64,000 bases of DNA from contig NZ_JAGSPJ010000001.1 in the NCBI RefSeq assembly GCF_018139545.1, positions 62,001 to 126,000 on the forward strand, given 5' to 3'. Of the stretch, positions 1 through 10,549 are shown one piece after another. The stretch's first letter is position 1, and each line of letters opens with the position of its first letter. A program made the translations under genes and the position numbers. The stretch is from Affinundibacterium fentianense. Its GTDB lineage: Bacteria > Pseudomonadota > Gammaproteobacteria > Burkholderiales > Burkholderiaceae_D. A model generated the notes under the pieces. The model did not search any database and was not told the origin of the DNA. It worked only from the letters and a program-made list of their open reading frames with translations.

Positions 1-507
1 GACGACATTATTGACTCTGTCAATCATCTGATTAAATTGGGGCAGGTAGATAGTCGACGAATTTGTTCTTTTGGCGCGAGTTTCGGTGCCTATTCAGCAC
101 TCATGTTAGCAATCCGCGAGCCAAATTTATTTCGTTGTGCAATTGGGTATGCGGGGGTTTATGACCTTACTTATATTTTTGATGAGGCACGCGCCAAAAA
201 TTTGAAGTCCACGACGAATTATTTTGCGAAGGTATTGAGTCAAGATCCTGCAGTGTTGAGAAAAAATTCACCGGCTTTGAATGCGGATAAATTGAAAGCC
301 CCTGTGTGGATTATCCATGGTGGTAAAGACGAAGTGACTCCACCGGAACATGCATACCGAATGCGTAAAGCGTTAATTGATGCTGGTAATGAACCAGAAT
401 GGACCTTTGAACCAGATGAAGGGCATGGATTTTATGACGTTGAACGACGTAAAGATTTGTATCTCCGACTTGAGCAGTTCCTTGGAAAACATCTGCAGAT
501 GAAATAA
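1..507 (+). CDS. S9-family (prolyl oligopeptidase-like) alpha/beta hydrolase, C-terminal part
   Basis: The reading frame is open from the first base, so this is the 3' end of a longer gene cut by the window edge. The visible 168 residues are the catalytic domain of an alpha/beta hydrolase of the prolyl oligopeptidase (S9) type. The nucleophile serine lies in GASFGAYS, the acid aspartate in the GGKDEVTP stretch and the catalytic histidine in DEGHGF, in the usual order. Family members cleave short peptides or act as acylaminoacyl peptidases; the substrate cannot be told from this fragment. The nucleophile elbow has Ala where S9 proteins usually have a second Gly. An internal TTG at 37 is not a real start because the homologous fold continues upstream. 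The gene converges on rhlE. Confidence 0.85.
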   Translation, partial: DDIIDSVNHLIKLGQVDSRRICSFGASFGAYSALMLAIREPNLFRCAIGYAGVYDLTYIFDEARAKNLKSTTNYFAKVLSQDPAVLRKNSPALNADKLKAPVWIIHGGKDEVTPPEHAYRMRKALIDAGNEPEWTFEPDEGHGFYDVERRKDLYLRLEQFLGKHLQMK

Positions 508-579
508 GCGTAGGCGTCAAATTTTCGACTAATTCGAGCCTGCACAAAAGTAAGATAAGGTGTGATCCTTACCTTACTT

Positions 580-1950
580 TTAAGAGCTGCCTCGCTTGTT
601 AAAGTTTCGCGAGACTGGCTTCGATGATGATGACTTTGCGAGCGCTTGCCTTTGCGGTGTGGCGCTAATTTGCTTTTGGCTAGACTTTTGAGTAGCGTGA
701 CCCTTGCTGTTGGCGTCATACTTCTTTTGTCGATTCCCGTTTGGAGTTTGTCTAGGAGGTGAAAAACTCCGGAGTTGAATGGGTTGCGCTTTTGCGTTGG
801 GATCTGGAATGAATCCGTCGATGATCTCTTTCGGAATTTGACGCTTGATGAATTTTTCAATGTCAGCAAGCAATTTGAATTCATCCACGCAGACCAGTGA
901 CACCGCTTCACCTGTGGCTCCAGCTCGCCCAGTACGACCAATTCTATGGACGTAGTCCTCTGGCACATTGGGTAGGTCATAATTGACGACGTGGGGGAGT
1001 TGATCAATGTCAATCCCACGAGCAGCAATGTCGGTTGCGACCAGTACTGTGAGACTGCCATCTTTAAATTCCGCTAGCGCCTTGGTTCGTGCAGATTGAC
1101 TCTTGTTTCCGTGTATTGCCATTGCATTGATGCCGTCGCGCATCAATTGCTCAACAAGCTTGTTCGCGCCGTGTTTTGTACGGGTAAAGACAAGGACTTG
1201 TGACCATTGATGCGTCTTAATTAAATGCGCAAGCATCACTTGTTTCTTGTCGCGATCGACAGGATGAATTTTTTGTGCAATGACTTCGACAGTAGAGTTG
1301 CGTCGTGCAACTTCAATCATCGCCGGGTTATTCAATAATTTGTCTGCCAATGCCTTAATGTCATCTGAAAATGTCGCAGAAAAAAGCAGATTTTGGCGAT
1401 TTGCAGGCAAAATCGCTAACACTTTCTTGATATCATGAATGAAGCCCATGTCTAGCATGCGATCCGCTTCGTCGAGTACTAATATTTCAATATGCCGCAA
1501 ATCGATTGTGCCTTGCTGATGATGATCCAGCAAACGTCCGGGTGTTGCGACCAAGACGTCGACGCCATTCTTGAGAAGTTTGATTTGAGGATTAATCCCC
1601 ACACCACCAAAAATGACTCCTGAATTAATCGTGGTATGTTTGCTATATGTGGCAACACTTGCTTCCACTTGCGCGGCCAGTTCGCGGGTCGGCGTGAGCA
1701 CTAAGACACGAATCGTCCGACGCGCGGTTTTGTTTGCATGCACAGAGGGGCCGCGTAACAATCGTTCTAATATCGGCAAGGTAAAACCAGCGGTTTTCCC
1801 AGTGCCAGTTTGAGCGCCCGCCAGTAAGTCTCCACCTTGAATCACCGCTGGAATTGCCTGCGCTTGAATTGGCGTTGGTGTAGTGTACCCATGCTCGCTT
1901 ACAGCGCGTACGATCGATTCGGAAAGACCGAGGTCTGAAAATGTGGTCAT
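580..1950 (-). CDS. rhlE: ATP-dependent RNA helicase RhlE (DEAD-box)
   Basis: DEAD-box RNA helicase of 456 residues, which unwinds short RNA duplexes in ribosome assembly and mRNA turnover. The motifs run in order: Q motif near the start ([10 protein letters not shown]), motif I AQTGTGKT (46-53), [13 protein letters not shown], motif II DEAD (160-163), SAT (191-193) and HRIGRTGR (335-342). The last 65 or so residues are basic, Gln/Ser/Lys-rich and low in complexity, as in RhlE tails that bind RNA. I chose the ATG at 1950 (MTTFSDLGL) because the family begins there; an in-frame ATG at 2034 adds 28 residues unlike the family. The Q motif and the tail favour RhlE over SrmB or DbpA. The gene converges on the hydrolase gene upstream. 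Confidence 0.92.
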   Translation of the reverse strand: MTTFSDLGLSESIVRAVSEHGYTTPTPIQAQAIPAVIQGGDLLAGAQTGTGKTAGFTLPILERLLRGPSVHANKTARRTIRVLVLTPTRELAAQVEASVATYSKHTTINSGVIFGGVGINPQIKLLKNGVDVLVATPGRLLDHHQQGTIDLRHIEILVLDEADRMLDMGFIHDIKKVLAILPANRQNLLFSATFSDDIKALADKLLNNPAMIEVARRNSTVEVIAQKIHPVDRDKKQVMLAHLIKTHQWSQVLVFTRTKHGANKLVEQLMRDGINAMAIHGNKSQSARTKALAEFKDGSLTVLVATDIAARGIDIDQLPHVVNYDLPNVPEDYVHRIGRTGRAGATGEAVSLVCVDEFKLLADIEKFIKRQIPKEIIDGFIPDPNAKAQPIQLRSFSPPRQTPNGNRQKKYDANSKGHATQKSSQKQISATPQRQALAKSSSSKPVSRNFNKRGSS

Positions 1951-2120
1951 GCTAATTTCTATAGGAATCCAACTTCTTACAGGTTGTAAGAAAAATTTGG
2001 GTATTGCGAATAATTGCCAAGAAGGCGGCATCAAAGCGTTGATTTAACGCTTTGATGAAAAAAATGAAGCAATGAGCAGTATGAAAGGGGGATGTTCATA
2101 CCGGTCAATTGAGTAAATGA

Positions 2121-2915
2121 TTATTTTGCGAATGCCTGCAAAGTGTTGACCATTTGGCCAAAAACCTTTGGCGTACCAGCGAGTACATCACCTTTGTGCA
2201 AGTAATCGGATTCGCCAGCAAAAGTCCCGACTATCCCACCCGCTTCAGTCACGATTAACGATCCGGCAGCAATATCCCAAGGTGCTAAGCCTTTTTCAAA
2301 AAAACCGTCGAGACGGCCCATTGCAACATAAGCTAAATCCAATGCAGCGGCGCCGGGACGACGCAGACCTTGGCATTTTTGCGTCATGATTTTGTACATT
2401 TCCATGTACTCATCAAGTTTGCTCATGTCCCGTCCGGAAAACCCGGTTCCGATTAGCGCGTCGGCGATTTTGTCGCATTTGGTTACGCGGATACGTTTGT
2501 CGTTGAGAAATGCGCCGCCACCTTTTGATGCCGTGAACATTTCATTTCGGCTTGGATCATAAACCACAGCTTGCGTAATCACGCCTTTTTGTTGTAATGC
2601 GATCGATACACAATATTGTGGAAAGCCATGGATAAAATTAGTTGTGCCATCAAGCGGATCGATGATCCAAACATTGTCGTTTTCGTCGTGCAAATTTTTG
2701 GAGGCGCCGGACTCTTCTGCAAGAATCGCGTGGTCAGGGTAAGCGGAAGTCAGCACCTCAATAATCGCAGCTTCAGCCGCGCGATCAACTTCTGTGACGA
2801 AATCGTTGTATTGCTTCTCGCTGACTTGGACGCGGTCCACGTCAAAAGAGGCACGATTGATAATAGTCGCGGCACGACGAGCGGCTTTAATTGCCGTATT
2901 GAGCATTGGGTGCAT
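2121..2915 (-). CDS. suhB: Inositol-1-monophosphatase family protein SuhB
   Basis: A 264-residue Mg-dependent phosphatase of the inositol monophosphatase family. The metal-binding residues are in view: Glu-Glu of LAEESG (67-68), the Asp residues of [12 protein letters not shown] (86 and 89) and the late WDIAAG motif near 217. In enterobacteria SuhB is also part of the ribosomal-RNA antitermination complex with NusA, NusB, NusE and NusG; that role here is inferred from homology. It is transcribed divergently from trmJ, as in E. coli. The ATG at 2915 is followed by [13 protein letters not shown], the usual family start. Full length, no anomaly seen. Confidence 0.93.
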   Translation of the reverse strand: MHPMLNTAIKAARRAATIINRASFDVDRVQVSEKQYNDFVTEVDRAAEAAIIEVLTSAYPDHAILAEESGASKNLHDENDNVWIIDPLDGTTNFIHGFPQYCVSIALQQKGVITQAVVYDPSRNEMFTASKGGGAFLNDKRIRVTKCDKIADALIGTGFSGRDMSKLDEYMEMYKIMTQKCQGLRRPGAAALDLAYVAMGRLDGFFEKGLAPWDIAAGSLIVTEAGGIVGTFAGESDYLHKGDVLAGTPKVFGQMVNTLQAFAK

Positions 2916-3075
2916 AGAGTTTCCGTTAAAATGTCGTCATTAGAGCCTCACCGTCTTAATAGACTGAGGTTGTAAGAATGACGAGCAAAGATGAATTAAA
3001 GAGCGGTGGCATTGCTTGAAACTGTCTTAATTCGATTAAAACAATAAAAATTAACGCGCAATGGCGCTATTTTAA

Positions 3076-3840
3076 ATGAACTTAGTGATTTCTGATACAT
3101 CTGTTTTTACGCGATTAAGAATTATCTTGGTCGAAACGAGTCATTCAGGCAATATTGGCGCGGTTGCTCGTGCAATGAAAACCATGGGATTTTCTGATTT
3201 GTATTTGGTTAATCCTCGCTTTGATGATGCCTTGACTCAGCCTGATGCAATCGCGTTTGCAAGTGGTGCACAAGATATTCTGTGCAATGCGAAAGTTGTA
3301 TCGCATATCGACGAGGCTCTAGCTGGGTGTCAATTCGTGGCGTCTGTGAGTGCACGGCTACGGGAGTTTTCTCCACCGATTTTGACGCCTCGCGAATTTG
3401 GTGAAAAAGCAATTGACGAATTGTCAGGGGCTGTTGCATTGATTTTTGGAAGTGAGCGGTACGGCTTACCAAATGACATTGTATTGAAAAGTCATGCCTT
3501 AATTAATGTTCCGGCAAATCCTGATTATTCGTCCTTGAACTTGGCTCAGGCTGTGCAAGTGTTGACTTATGAGTGCCGGATGGGCGCCCTAAGTCGACAG
3601 CCACAAGCGCAAAAGTCTGAGGTCGGATTTCAAGGTGAGTTGGCGAGTGTGGAACAGATTGACGGGATGTACGAGCATCTTGAACAAGCACTTGTTAAAG
3701 TAGAATTCTTAAATTTGCATGCACCAAAGAAGCTAATGCCTAGATTGAAACGTTTGTTTTCGAGAGCTCAACTAGAAGTAGAGGAAGTGAATATAATTCG
3801 AGGAATTTCAAAGAAAATATTGGAATTCACAAAGTCTTAG
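3076..3840 (+). CDS. trmJ: tRNA (cytidine/uridine-32-2'-O)-methyltransferase TrmJ
   Basis: A 254-residue SPOUT-fold methyltransferase predicted to methylate the 2'-O of nucleotide 32 in tRNA anticodon loops using S-adenosylmethionine. The three family motifs are present: ILVETSHSGNIGAVARAMKTMG (from 17), the knot motif IFGSERYGLP (123-132) and VPANPDYSSLNLAQAVQ (145-161). The C-terminal third is the charged, helical extension seen in TrmJ but not in TrmL. Its position divergent from suhB is the conserved trmJ-suhB arrangement. The ATG at 3076 lacks a strong Shine-Dalgarno sequence, and the first 12 residues vary in the family, so the start is slightly uncertain. Confidence 0.9.
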   Translation: MNLVISDTSVFTRLRIILVETSHSGNIGAVARAMKTMGFSDLYLVNPRFDDALTQPDAIAFASGAQDILCNAKVVSHIDEALAGCQFVASVSARLREFSPPILTPREFGEKAIDELSGAVALIFGSERYGLPNDIVLKSHALINVPANPDYSSLNLAQAVQVLTYECRMGALSRQPQAQKSEVGFQGELASVEQIDGMYEHLEQALVKVEFLNLHAPKKLMPRLKRLFSRAQLEVEEVNIIRGISKKILEFTKS

Positions 3841-4000
3841 ATTTGTGCTGGAAGTGGATGAAATTTTAGTTAATTTAATTGCGAATTTGCCTATATCCTT
3901 GATATAAATAGCAAAAATGTTTCGATTGTGACGAAGATTAACCATTTTACGTGGCATTTTGCTTTAAATCCCCATGTAAAAGAAGTAACATTCGGGTTGT

Positions 4001-5974
4001 TTGAGTTTAACTATCGTGCTGGGAATACATTTGGGAATTTTGGTCACTAAAGGATTTGACTGGGGAAAAATTATCGAACGTCAATTTCGACAATTCGTTT
4101 TGGCTGGTCTCTTTGCAAGTATCAGCTTGATGCTTGCGGGGGGCGCTTTCGCCCTTGGCTTTGGTGAGTTTCGAGTTCGCTCTGCATTGGGGCAATCATT
4201 GCTTGTTCATGCCGATTTAATTGGCATGGAATCCGATGGCGTAAACCCAAGTTGCTTAAGAGCCAAGGTTGTCAATATTGATGGTGTTTTCATCGCGAAC
4301 GCAATGATTACGATTCATCAGAATCAAAAACAAAGGGCATTAACTTTCAGTACTAGGCAAGCAATTAATGAACCGGCTATTAATCTCATTGTCGATATTC
4401 AATGTGAAACCCAACTGCATCGTGAGTTTTCAATTCTTCTGGATCCAATAGAATCGCATCCACAGTTATCAAGTATTGGTCAAGATGAATCGCCTTTTGG
4501 TAAAAAGCTAAAGGCAAGCGCTAAGCCAGACGTGGAAAGTGCGACACAATTTAGTGATCAAAAGCTCAAGCAAAACAAGCCTAGTGAATCGCAATCTCCG
4601 GCTAATCCAAAACAAAATAGGATAGACGTTGCTGCGAAGAGTACAGAGCTTAAACGATCGAGGGCGAGTGCTAAGTTGCCTAAAGATGTTTTGAAGCTTT
4701 CAGATGAAATCGTCATGCCAGCTTTGCCACAGGGTCTCAAAATGAGTGATGTGTTGAGCACGGATAGTGGTCATCAACTTGTGCAAAATATGGAGGAATT
4801 GCGTGCAGCACAAGCAAAAATGGCAGCGATATTGCGCGATGAGCCTGTTGAGCAGATTGCTAAAGCGGTCGCTCCAGTAAACGCGAACCCAGAATTACTG
4901 AGTTTAAAGCAAGAGACGGAACAATTACGTAAGCAAAATTTGGCCGATAAGGCCGCGTTGCAACAATTGCAAAATCGGGCAGGGTTTGATTATTGGATGA
5001 TCGCCTTAGCGCTCATTTCAATTTTGGCGATTGGTGTGATCTTATTTTTGCTTGTTTATATTCGGAAAAATTTGCATGTTCAAAATCCATCGTGGTGGGA
5101 AGATGAGGATGCTAATCTTCCGAAGTCCGAGAACATTGACGACGTGATCAATAATTTGCAATCGAATTACGATAGTGCGAGTGCTGCAGGAATTGCCTCT
5201 TCTAGTCCAGTAAGCAAACGCAATTCTGTTGGGAGTCACAATTTAGCTGAGCAATCGAAAGATGTTGCGTCGCTTAATCCAGCGATAGCCGAAAACAGCG
5301 GTTTTCAACGAACCCCTACTTTAGAAGAAACCAATAGCAGCATCTTTAATTTCTTTGCGCCACGTGGGAATTCTGTAAAAGTAGAAGAAATTTCTGACGT
5401 AACACAGGAAGCGGAATTCTGGATTTCAATGAACGATCCGCATCGTGCAATTGAAATATTGGCGGCACAAGAAGAATTAGAGCATCCTGACTCACCAGTT
5501 CCGTGGCTATTCTTGTTAGATCTTTATCGTACCGTCCATGAAAAGGCAAAGTACGATTTACTGCGAGACCGATTCATTGTATTTTTCAATGCGAATATAC
5601 CTGAGTACGACGCAGATCTGACCCAAATTCCAAGTAGACATTTGGAAGATTTTCCTCATTTAATGCAGAAAATCTGCGACTCTTGGGGGGCAAATGGAAT
5701 TATCCAGTATTTGGAGAGTTTGCTAGTTGATGATCGTGAGGGAAAGCGTGCGGGCTTCGATTTGCCTGTTTATCGTGATATTTTGATGTTGCTTGGTATT
5801 GCTCATGAAATCGAACGGATTGTTGCGATGGAGGGGCCAGTCGCTGCAATAAAAAATGAAGAAAATGCACCATCGTCGAATGACACGACGCACGCTGATC
5901 CGCTCGCAGAGGCAGAATTTGGAACAATTGAGTTTGAAACCATTGACTTTACTAAGTCTGTGCAAGCCAAGTGA
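4001..5974 (+). CDS. Short FimV-like membrane protein
   Basis: About 650 residues with the plan of the FimV/HubP family, which organises the cell pole and type IV pilus or twitching functions. An N-terminal signal or anchor helix (about 31-51) is followed by the FimV periplasmic domain, starting LGFGEFRVRSALGQSL and ending REFSILLDP. Then come a Ser/Lys-rich linker, a coiled coil (about 265-325), a transmembrane helix (about 330-353, YWMIALALISILAIG) and an acidic cytoplasmic part. The C-terminal region contains one TPR-like stretch (PHRAIEILAAQEELEHP). Classic FimV proteins are longer, with more TPRs and a LysM domain, which I do not see. No ATG precedes the signal helix: TTG at 4001 or 4031 (GGGA six bases before) are the options. 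It stands alone between trmJ and purL. Confidence 0.75.
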   Translation: MSLTIVLGIHLGILVTKGFDWGKIIERQFRQFVLAGLFASISLMLAGGAFALGFGEFRVRSALGQSLLVHADLIGMESDGVNPSCLRAKVVNIDGVFIANAMITIHQNQKQRALTFSTRQAINEPAINLIVDIQCETQLHREFSILLDPIESHPQLSSIGQDESPFGKKLKASAKPDVESATQFSDQKLKQNKPSESQSPANPKQNRIDVAAKSTELKRSRASAKLPKDVLKLSDEIVMPALPQGLKMSDVLSTDSGHQLVQNMEELRAAQAKMAAILRDEPVEQIAKAVAPVNANPELLSLKQETEQLRKQNLADKAALQQLQNRAGFDYWMIALALISILAIGVILFLLVYIRKNLHVQNPSWWEDEDANLPKSENIDDVINNLQSNYDSASAAGIASSSPVSKRNSVGSHNLAEQSKDVASLNPAIAENSGFQRTPTLEETNSSIFNFFAPRGNSVKVEEISDVTQEAEFWISMNDPHRAIEILAAQEELEHPDSPVPWLFLLDLYRTVHEKAKYDLLRDRFIVFFNANIPEYDADLTQIPSRHLEDFPHLMQKICDSWGANGIIQYLESLLVDDREGKRAGFDLPVYRDILMLLGIAHEIERIVAMEGPVAAIKNEENAPSSNDTTHADPLAEAEFGTIEFETIDFTKSVQAK

Positions 5975-6044
5975 TGGGAAGGGTAATGTTGCTCGGACTT
6001 AGAGGGTTAATCCTGAGATTGGCTCTAATTATTTAGAAGAAAAT

Positions 6045-6074
6045 GAAGCGACTCCGTGAAGTCGCTTTTTTTTT
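6045..6074 (+). terminator. Rho-independent terminator after the fimV-like gene
   Basis: Arms AGCGACT (6047-6053) and AGTCGCT (6060-6066) pair perfectly around a six-base loop and are followed by nine T. It lies 70 bases after the stop codon and upstream of the putative purL promoter. Confidence 0.8.
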
Positions 6075-6116
6075 GTGACGAATACAGTGATACGGTGATT
6101 CTTGGAAAGATCAAGC

Positions 6117-6145
6117 TGGAGCGAAAACAGACATCAAGGTATAAT
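6117..6145 (+). promoter_or_regulatory. Putative sigma-70 promoter of purL
   Basis: A perfect TATAAT (6140-6145) lies between the upstream terminator and purL, about 100 bases before the ATG. The hexamer 17 bases upstream, TGGAGC, is a poor -35 match, so this may need an activator or be fortuitous. No known purine operator was recognised. Confidence 0.4.
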
Positions 6146-6243
6146 CTTGCTTTCCGTTTCAACCCGCAAAGTCGCAACGCTCTAGGCATTGATTTGATGC
6201 TGTTCCGAGAGCATTGTTGCATTGCCTCAACTACATTCATGCC

Positions 6244-9200
6244 ATGTTGATATTGCCAGGCTCTAACGCCCTGTCTGCCTTCCGTACTAAAAATCTATTA
6301 TCTCGTCTGCAAGCTGTTGATGCCAACATCGTTGGCGTGACGGCACGCTATGCGCATTTTGTTGATGCGTCGGCGCCACTAAGCGAAGTCGAGGTAAATC
6401 GTTTACAAGCGCTATTGGTATATGGCGATGCTTTTACTGGTAGCGAGGAGGGTGACAGTTTTGTTGTGATCCCACGTTTCGGTACGATTTCACCGTGGGC
6501 ATCCAAAGCGACGGACATTACGCACAACTGTGGCATGCAGCAAATTAAGCGTCTTGAACGTGGCGTACAGTATTTTGTACAAGTTAAGTTAGGTTTGTTA
6601 GGTGGCGCGAAAAAATTAGCGACAGAATCTAAGCAAGCCGTCATCGCCTTGTTACATGATCGCATGACCGAGATGGTGCTGGAAGACCTAAATGCTGCGA
6701 GTGGTCTCTTCACAGAGTTAGACGCTAAGCCTCTAGAGCATGTCGACGTTTTGGCAGGTGGAAAAACCGCCTTGGTCGAAGCGAACAGCGCGCTCGGTTT
6801 AGCACTGTCGGATGATGAGGTTGATTATTTAGTCGATGCTTTTACCACGGCAAAACGCAATCCTACCGACGTCGAATTGATGATGTTTGCGCAAGCGAAT
6901 AGTGAGCATTGTCGTCATAAAATTTTCAATGCAGATTGGACGATCGACGGCGAGAAAAAAGATATATCTTTGTTCGGCATGATCAAGAATACCCACCTGT
7001 TGCAGCCTAAGGGAACTATCGTTGCATACAGCGACAATTCCTCGATTATGGAAGGTGCGACGGTTACGCGCTTTTACCCAAACGGCGCGGCGAAAGGGAA
7101 TGAATATCAAGCCTCGACTGAATTGACTCACACGTTGATGAAGGTGGAGACGCACAATCACCCAACAGCGATTTCGCCGTTTCCTGGCGCATCAACTGGT
7201 GCAGGCGGTGAAATTCGCGATGAGGGCGCGACTGGACGTGGCGCCAAGCCTAAAGCTGGTTTGACTGGCTTTACAGTGTCGAATTTGAATTTACCAGGCA
7301 ACGTTCAAGCTTGGGAAAACGCTAGCGATGTCCTGACTAATGACACGACGACGCAGCAATACGGCAAACCTGATCGTATCGCTTCTCCTTTGCAAATTAT
7401 GATCGAAGGTCCAATTGGTGGCGCCGCGTTCAGTAATGAGTTTGGTCGTCCGGTATTGGGCGGTTACTTCCGCACTTACGAACAAAATGTTGGTGGTACA
7501 GTGCATGGCTATCACAAGCCAATTATGATTGCTGGTGGTATCGGTAACATCAATGACAAACACACGAAGAAATTTGACTTGCCGGTTGGCAGTTTATTGA
7601 TTCAACTCGGTGGTCCGGGTATGCGGATTGGTATGGGTGGTAGTGCGGCGTCTTCGATGGCGACCGGTACCAATACGGCTGATTTGGATTTTGATTCAGT
7701 ACAACGTGGTAACCCAGAGATGGAGCGTCGTGCGCAAGAAGTGATTAACTCTTGCTGGCAATTGGGTGACGATAATCCTATTTTATCGATTCATGACGTG
7801 GGTGCGGGTGGTTTATCCAATGCATTCCCAGAAATCACGAATGATGCCAAACGGGGCGCGATCTTTGATCTGCGTAAAGTGCCACTCGAAGAGAGTGGTA
7901 TGGCACCAAAAGAGATTTGGAGTAATGAATCGCAAGAACGTTATGTGCTGGCGATCGCGCCAGAAAGTCTGCCACTGTTCCAATATTTCTGTGAGCGTGA
8001 ACGTTGCTTATTCGCGGTAGTTGGCACGGCAACAGAAGAGCGTCAACTCAAAGTTATCGATCCATTGAACGATAACTCACCAGTTGATATGCCGATGAAT
8101 GTATTGCTCGGTAAGCCTCCTAAAATGCATCGTGAGGTTACTCATGTAAAACGAGATTTTCCGGCGATAGATTTAACAGGAATGGATTTGAAAGTGGCTG
8201 GCGAACGTGTTTTGAGTTTGCCTACTGTTGGTGATAAATCTTTCTTGGTGACGATTGGTGATCGCTCAGTTGGTGCGATGTCAGTGCGCGATCAAATGGT
8301 TGGGCCATGGCAAGTCCCCGTGGCTGATTGCGCAGTGACGGCGATGAGTTTGGAAGGATATTTGGGGGAAGCGATGTCAATGGGCGAGCGTACGCCGTTG
8401 GCAGTGATTGATGCGGCGGCCTCTGGTCGTATGGCGGTCGGCGAAGCCATTACAAATATTGCGGCGGCGCCGATTTCCACTATTGAAAATATCAAACTCT
8501 CCGCGAATTGGATGGCAGCGTGTGGTCAACCGGGTCAAGATGCGGCTTTGTTTGACACGGTGAAGGCAATTGGTATCGAACTGTGTCCTGCTTTGGGAAT
8601 TAGTATTCCGGTTGGCAAAGATTCCTTATCCATGCGCACCACATGGAAAGATGAAGGCGGTGATAAATCCGTGACTTCTCCAGTGTCTCTGATTATTTCA
8701 GCTTTTGCACCCGTGTACGATATCCGCAAATGTTTGACGCCACAGATTAAATTGGATGCTGGCGATACAAGTTTGATTTTGATCGACTTAGGGCGTGGCA
8801 AGAATCGCTTGGGGGCCTCCGCATTTGCACAAGTCATGCAAAAATTGGGTGATCAAACGCCAGACGTTGATAGTGCGGATGATTTGAAAGCCTTCTTCGC
8901 AGCGATTCAGCAATTGAATCAAGACGGAAAAATTTTGGCTTACCATGATCGTTCTGATGGTGGATTGTATGGCACCTTGTGCGAAATGGCATTTGCTGGA
9001 CGCAGTGGTTTAGCGATCAACCTCGATATGTTGACGATGGAAAGTGAGCACGCTGCGGATCATGGCGATGCTAAAAATTGGGCAGGGCAGGTTGCAGAAC
9101 GTCGCAATGAGCTGACTTTGCGCGCCTTGTTCAATGAAGAATTGGGTGCGGTGATTCAAGTCCGTACTGAACAGCGCAGTGCTGTGATGGATGTGTTGCG

Positions 9201-10245
9201 TGCACATAATCTTGGTGCTTGTAGTCATGAAATAGGTAAACCAAATAATAGTGGTGTAATTTCTTTCATGCGTGATGCCAAAGAAATTTACAAAGAATCT
9301 CGCAGTGCTTTGCATCAAATCTGGAGTAAAACGAGTTGGCAAATCGCTCGCATGCGTGACAACCCAGCTTGTGCCGACGCTGAGTACGCACGTCTTGCGG
9401 ATGAGTCCGATCCAGGCATGCAGCCAATTATCACTTTTGATGCACAAATTGATGTAGCTGCACCGTATATTGCAACTGGTGTTCGTCCTAAAGTCGGAAT
9501 CTTGCGCGAGCAAGGTGTGAACTCGCATATTGAGACTGCGTATGTGATGCATAAGGCGGGCTTTACCGCTGTTGATGTACACATGAGTGATTTGATTGCT
9601 GGTCGTGCGAAATTAGCCGATTTCAAAGGACTGATCGCGGTGGGCGGTTTCTCTTATGGTGACGTGTTGGGTGCAGGCGAGGGCTGGGCCAAGACGATTT
9701 TGTTTAATGCCATGATGTCTGAGCAGTTCTCAGAATTTTTCCATCGTGAAGATACCTTTGGTATGGGTATCTGTAATGGTTGTCAAATGATGAGTAATTT
9801 AAAATCCATCATTCCAGGTGCGACCGCGTGGCCGAAATTCACTAAGAACAAGTCCGAGCAGTTTGAGGGCCGCTTCTCTATGGTAGAAATCTTGGAATCG
9901 AAATCGATTTTCTTCCAAGGTATGGCCGGTACGCAAACACCAATCGCCGTAGCACATGGCGAAGGTTTCGCTGATTTCTCTACGACGGGTGATATTAATG
10001 CGGTGCAGGCTGCGATGCGTTTTGTTGATCATCATGGTCAAGCGACAGAAGCCTATCCATATAATCCAAACGGTTCGCCAGGTGGATTGACTTCAGTTAC
10101 CAATGATGACGGTCGTTTCACTGTGATGATGCCGCATGCAGAACGTGTATTCCGTAGCGTATTGCATTCTTGGGCACCCGAATCTTGGGGTGAAGATTCA
10201 CCTTGGATGCGTATGTTTAGAAATGCGCGTGCCTGGATTGATTAA
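6244..10245 (+). CDS. purL: Phosphoribosylformylglycinamidine synthase PurL (large single-chain form)
   Basis: Catalyses step four of purine biosynthesis: FGAR, glutamine and ATP give FGAM. At 1333 residues it is the large proteobacterial type, carrying the N-terminal domain, two AIRS-related synthase halves and a C-terminal glutaminase in one chain, with no separate PurQ or PurS. Visible motifs include SEHCRHKIF and the [17 protein letters not shown] metal/ATP loop, VGKDSLSMR in the second half, and the glutaminase elbow GICNGCQ with its nucleophile Cys near residue 1177. The ATG at 6244 gives [14 protein letters not shown], matching the family start; an in-frame ATG at 6214 would add ten unrelated residues. 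It is monocistronic, ending in a strong terminator. Confidence 0.97.
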   Translation: MLILPGSNALSAFRTKNLLSRLQAVDANIVGVTARYAHFVDASAPLSEVEVNRLQALLVYGDAFTGSEEGDSFVVIPRFGTISPWASKATDITHNCGMQQIKRLERGVQYFVQVKLGLLGGAKKLATESKQAVIALLHDRMTEMVLEDLNAASGLFTELDAKPLEHVDVLAGGKTALVEANSALGLALSDDEVDYLVDAFTTAKRNPTDVELMMFAQANSEHCRHKIFNADWTIDGEKKDISLFGMIKNTHLLQPKGTIVAYSDNSSIMEGATVTRFYPNGAAKGNEYQASTELTHTLMKVETHNHPTAISPFPGASTGAGGEIRDEGATGRGAKPKAGLTGFTVSNLNLPGNVQAWENASDVLTNDTTTQQYGKPDRIASPLQIMIEGPIGGAAFSNEFGRPVLGGYFRTYEQNVGGTVHGYHKPIMIAGGIGNINDKHTKKFDLPVGSLLIQLGGPGMRIGMGGSAASSMATGTNTADLDFDSVQRGNPEMERRAQEVINSCWQLGDDNPILSIHDVGAGGLSNAFPEITNDAKRGAIFDLRKVPLEESGMAPKEIWSNESQERYVLAIAPESLPLFQYFCERERCLFAVVGTATEERQLKVIDPLNDNSPVDMPMNVLLGKPPKMHREVTHVKRDFPAIDLTGMDLKVAGERVLSLPTVGDKSFLVTIGDRSVGAMSVRDQMVGPWQVPVADCAVTAMSLEGYLGEAMSMGERTPLAVIDAAASGRMAVGEAITNIAAAPISTIENIKLSANWMAACGQPGQDAALFDTVKAIGIELCPALGISIPVGKDSLSMRTTWKDEGGDKSVTSPVSLIISAFAPVYDIRKCLTPQIKLDAGDTSLILIDLGRGKNRLGASAFAQVMQKLGDQTPDVDSADDLKAFFAAIQQLNQDGKILAYHDRSDGGLYGTLCEMAFAGRSGLAINLDMLTMESEHAADHGDAKNWAGQVAERRNELTLRALFNEELGAVIQVRTEQRSAVMDVLRAHNLGACSHEIGKPNNSGVISFMRDAKEIYKESRSALHQIWSKTSWQIARMRDNPACADAEYARLADESDPGMQPIITFDAQIDVAAPYIATGVRPKVGILREQGVNSHIETAYVMHKAGFTAVDVHMSDLIAGRAKLADFKGLIAVGGFSYGDVLGAGEGWAKTILFNAMMSEQFSEFFHREDTFGMGICNGCQMMSNLKSIIPGATAWPKFTKNKSEQFEGRFSMVEILESKSIFFQGMAGTQTPIAVAHGEGFADFSTTGDINAVQAAMRFVDHHGQATEAYPYNPNGSPGGLTSVTNDDGRFTVMMPHAERVFRSVLHSWAPESWGEDSPWMRMFRNARAWID

Positions 10246-10314
10246 ATTTTACCAATGCAATCAATCTATATTCTTTGCTGAAATTTGAGCGGAGAATAAA
10301 TTGTTAATTAAAAT

Positions 10315-10352
10315 AAAAAGAGCAGAACGAATTTAATCGTTCTGCTCTTTTT
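10315..10352 (+). terminator. Rho-independent terminator of purL (bidirectional form)
   Basis: Perfect 16-base arms, 10315-10330 and 10337-10352, around a six-base loop. The GC-rich core is flanked by A and T runs, so it could also stop transcription arriving from the minus strand. Confidence 0.9.
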
Positions 10353-10488
10353 ATTTTGGCATTCTCAATTCATCGAATATTTTCATCGTGTTTTGTGTGC
10401 CAAGATGGACAGTGCCTATTTTTTTCCAAGCGGGTCAGTTGGTGTTGTAGCCAGAGGCATGCTTTGTGCCGAGTTCAATTTCAAATAA

Positions 10489-10516
10489 AAAAAGCGCTGT
10501 ACTTTCAGCGCTTTTT
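10489..10516 (-). terminator. Rho-independent terminator of the nitronate monooxygenase-like gene
   Basis: Arms AAAGCGCTG (10491-10499) and CAGCGCTTT (10506-10514) pair around a six-base loop. Read on the minus strand it ends in at least seven T. It is 34 bases beyond the stop of the minus-strand gene. Confidence 0.85.
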
Positions 10517-10549
10517 GTATCTGTTTCATGAACTTGGCTTAAGTAACGA

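Larger units (their letters stand above)
10246..10549. other. Convergent intergenic region between purL and the nitronate monooxygenase-like gene
   Basis: About 300 bases holding two hairpins, one for each convergent gene. The stretch between them (10353-10488) shows no credible gene; a 71-codon frame there has no recognisable start signal and is Cys/Phe-rich like noise. Confidence 0.7.

Noticed and set aside
6056-6250. 64-codon ORF upstream of purL
   Set aside because: Starts inside a terminator and overlaps the purL start; no ribosome site.
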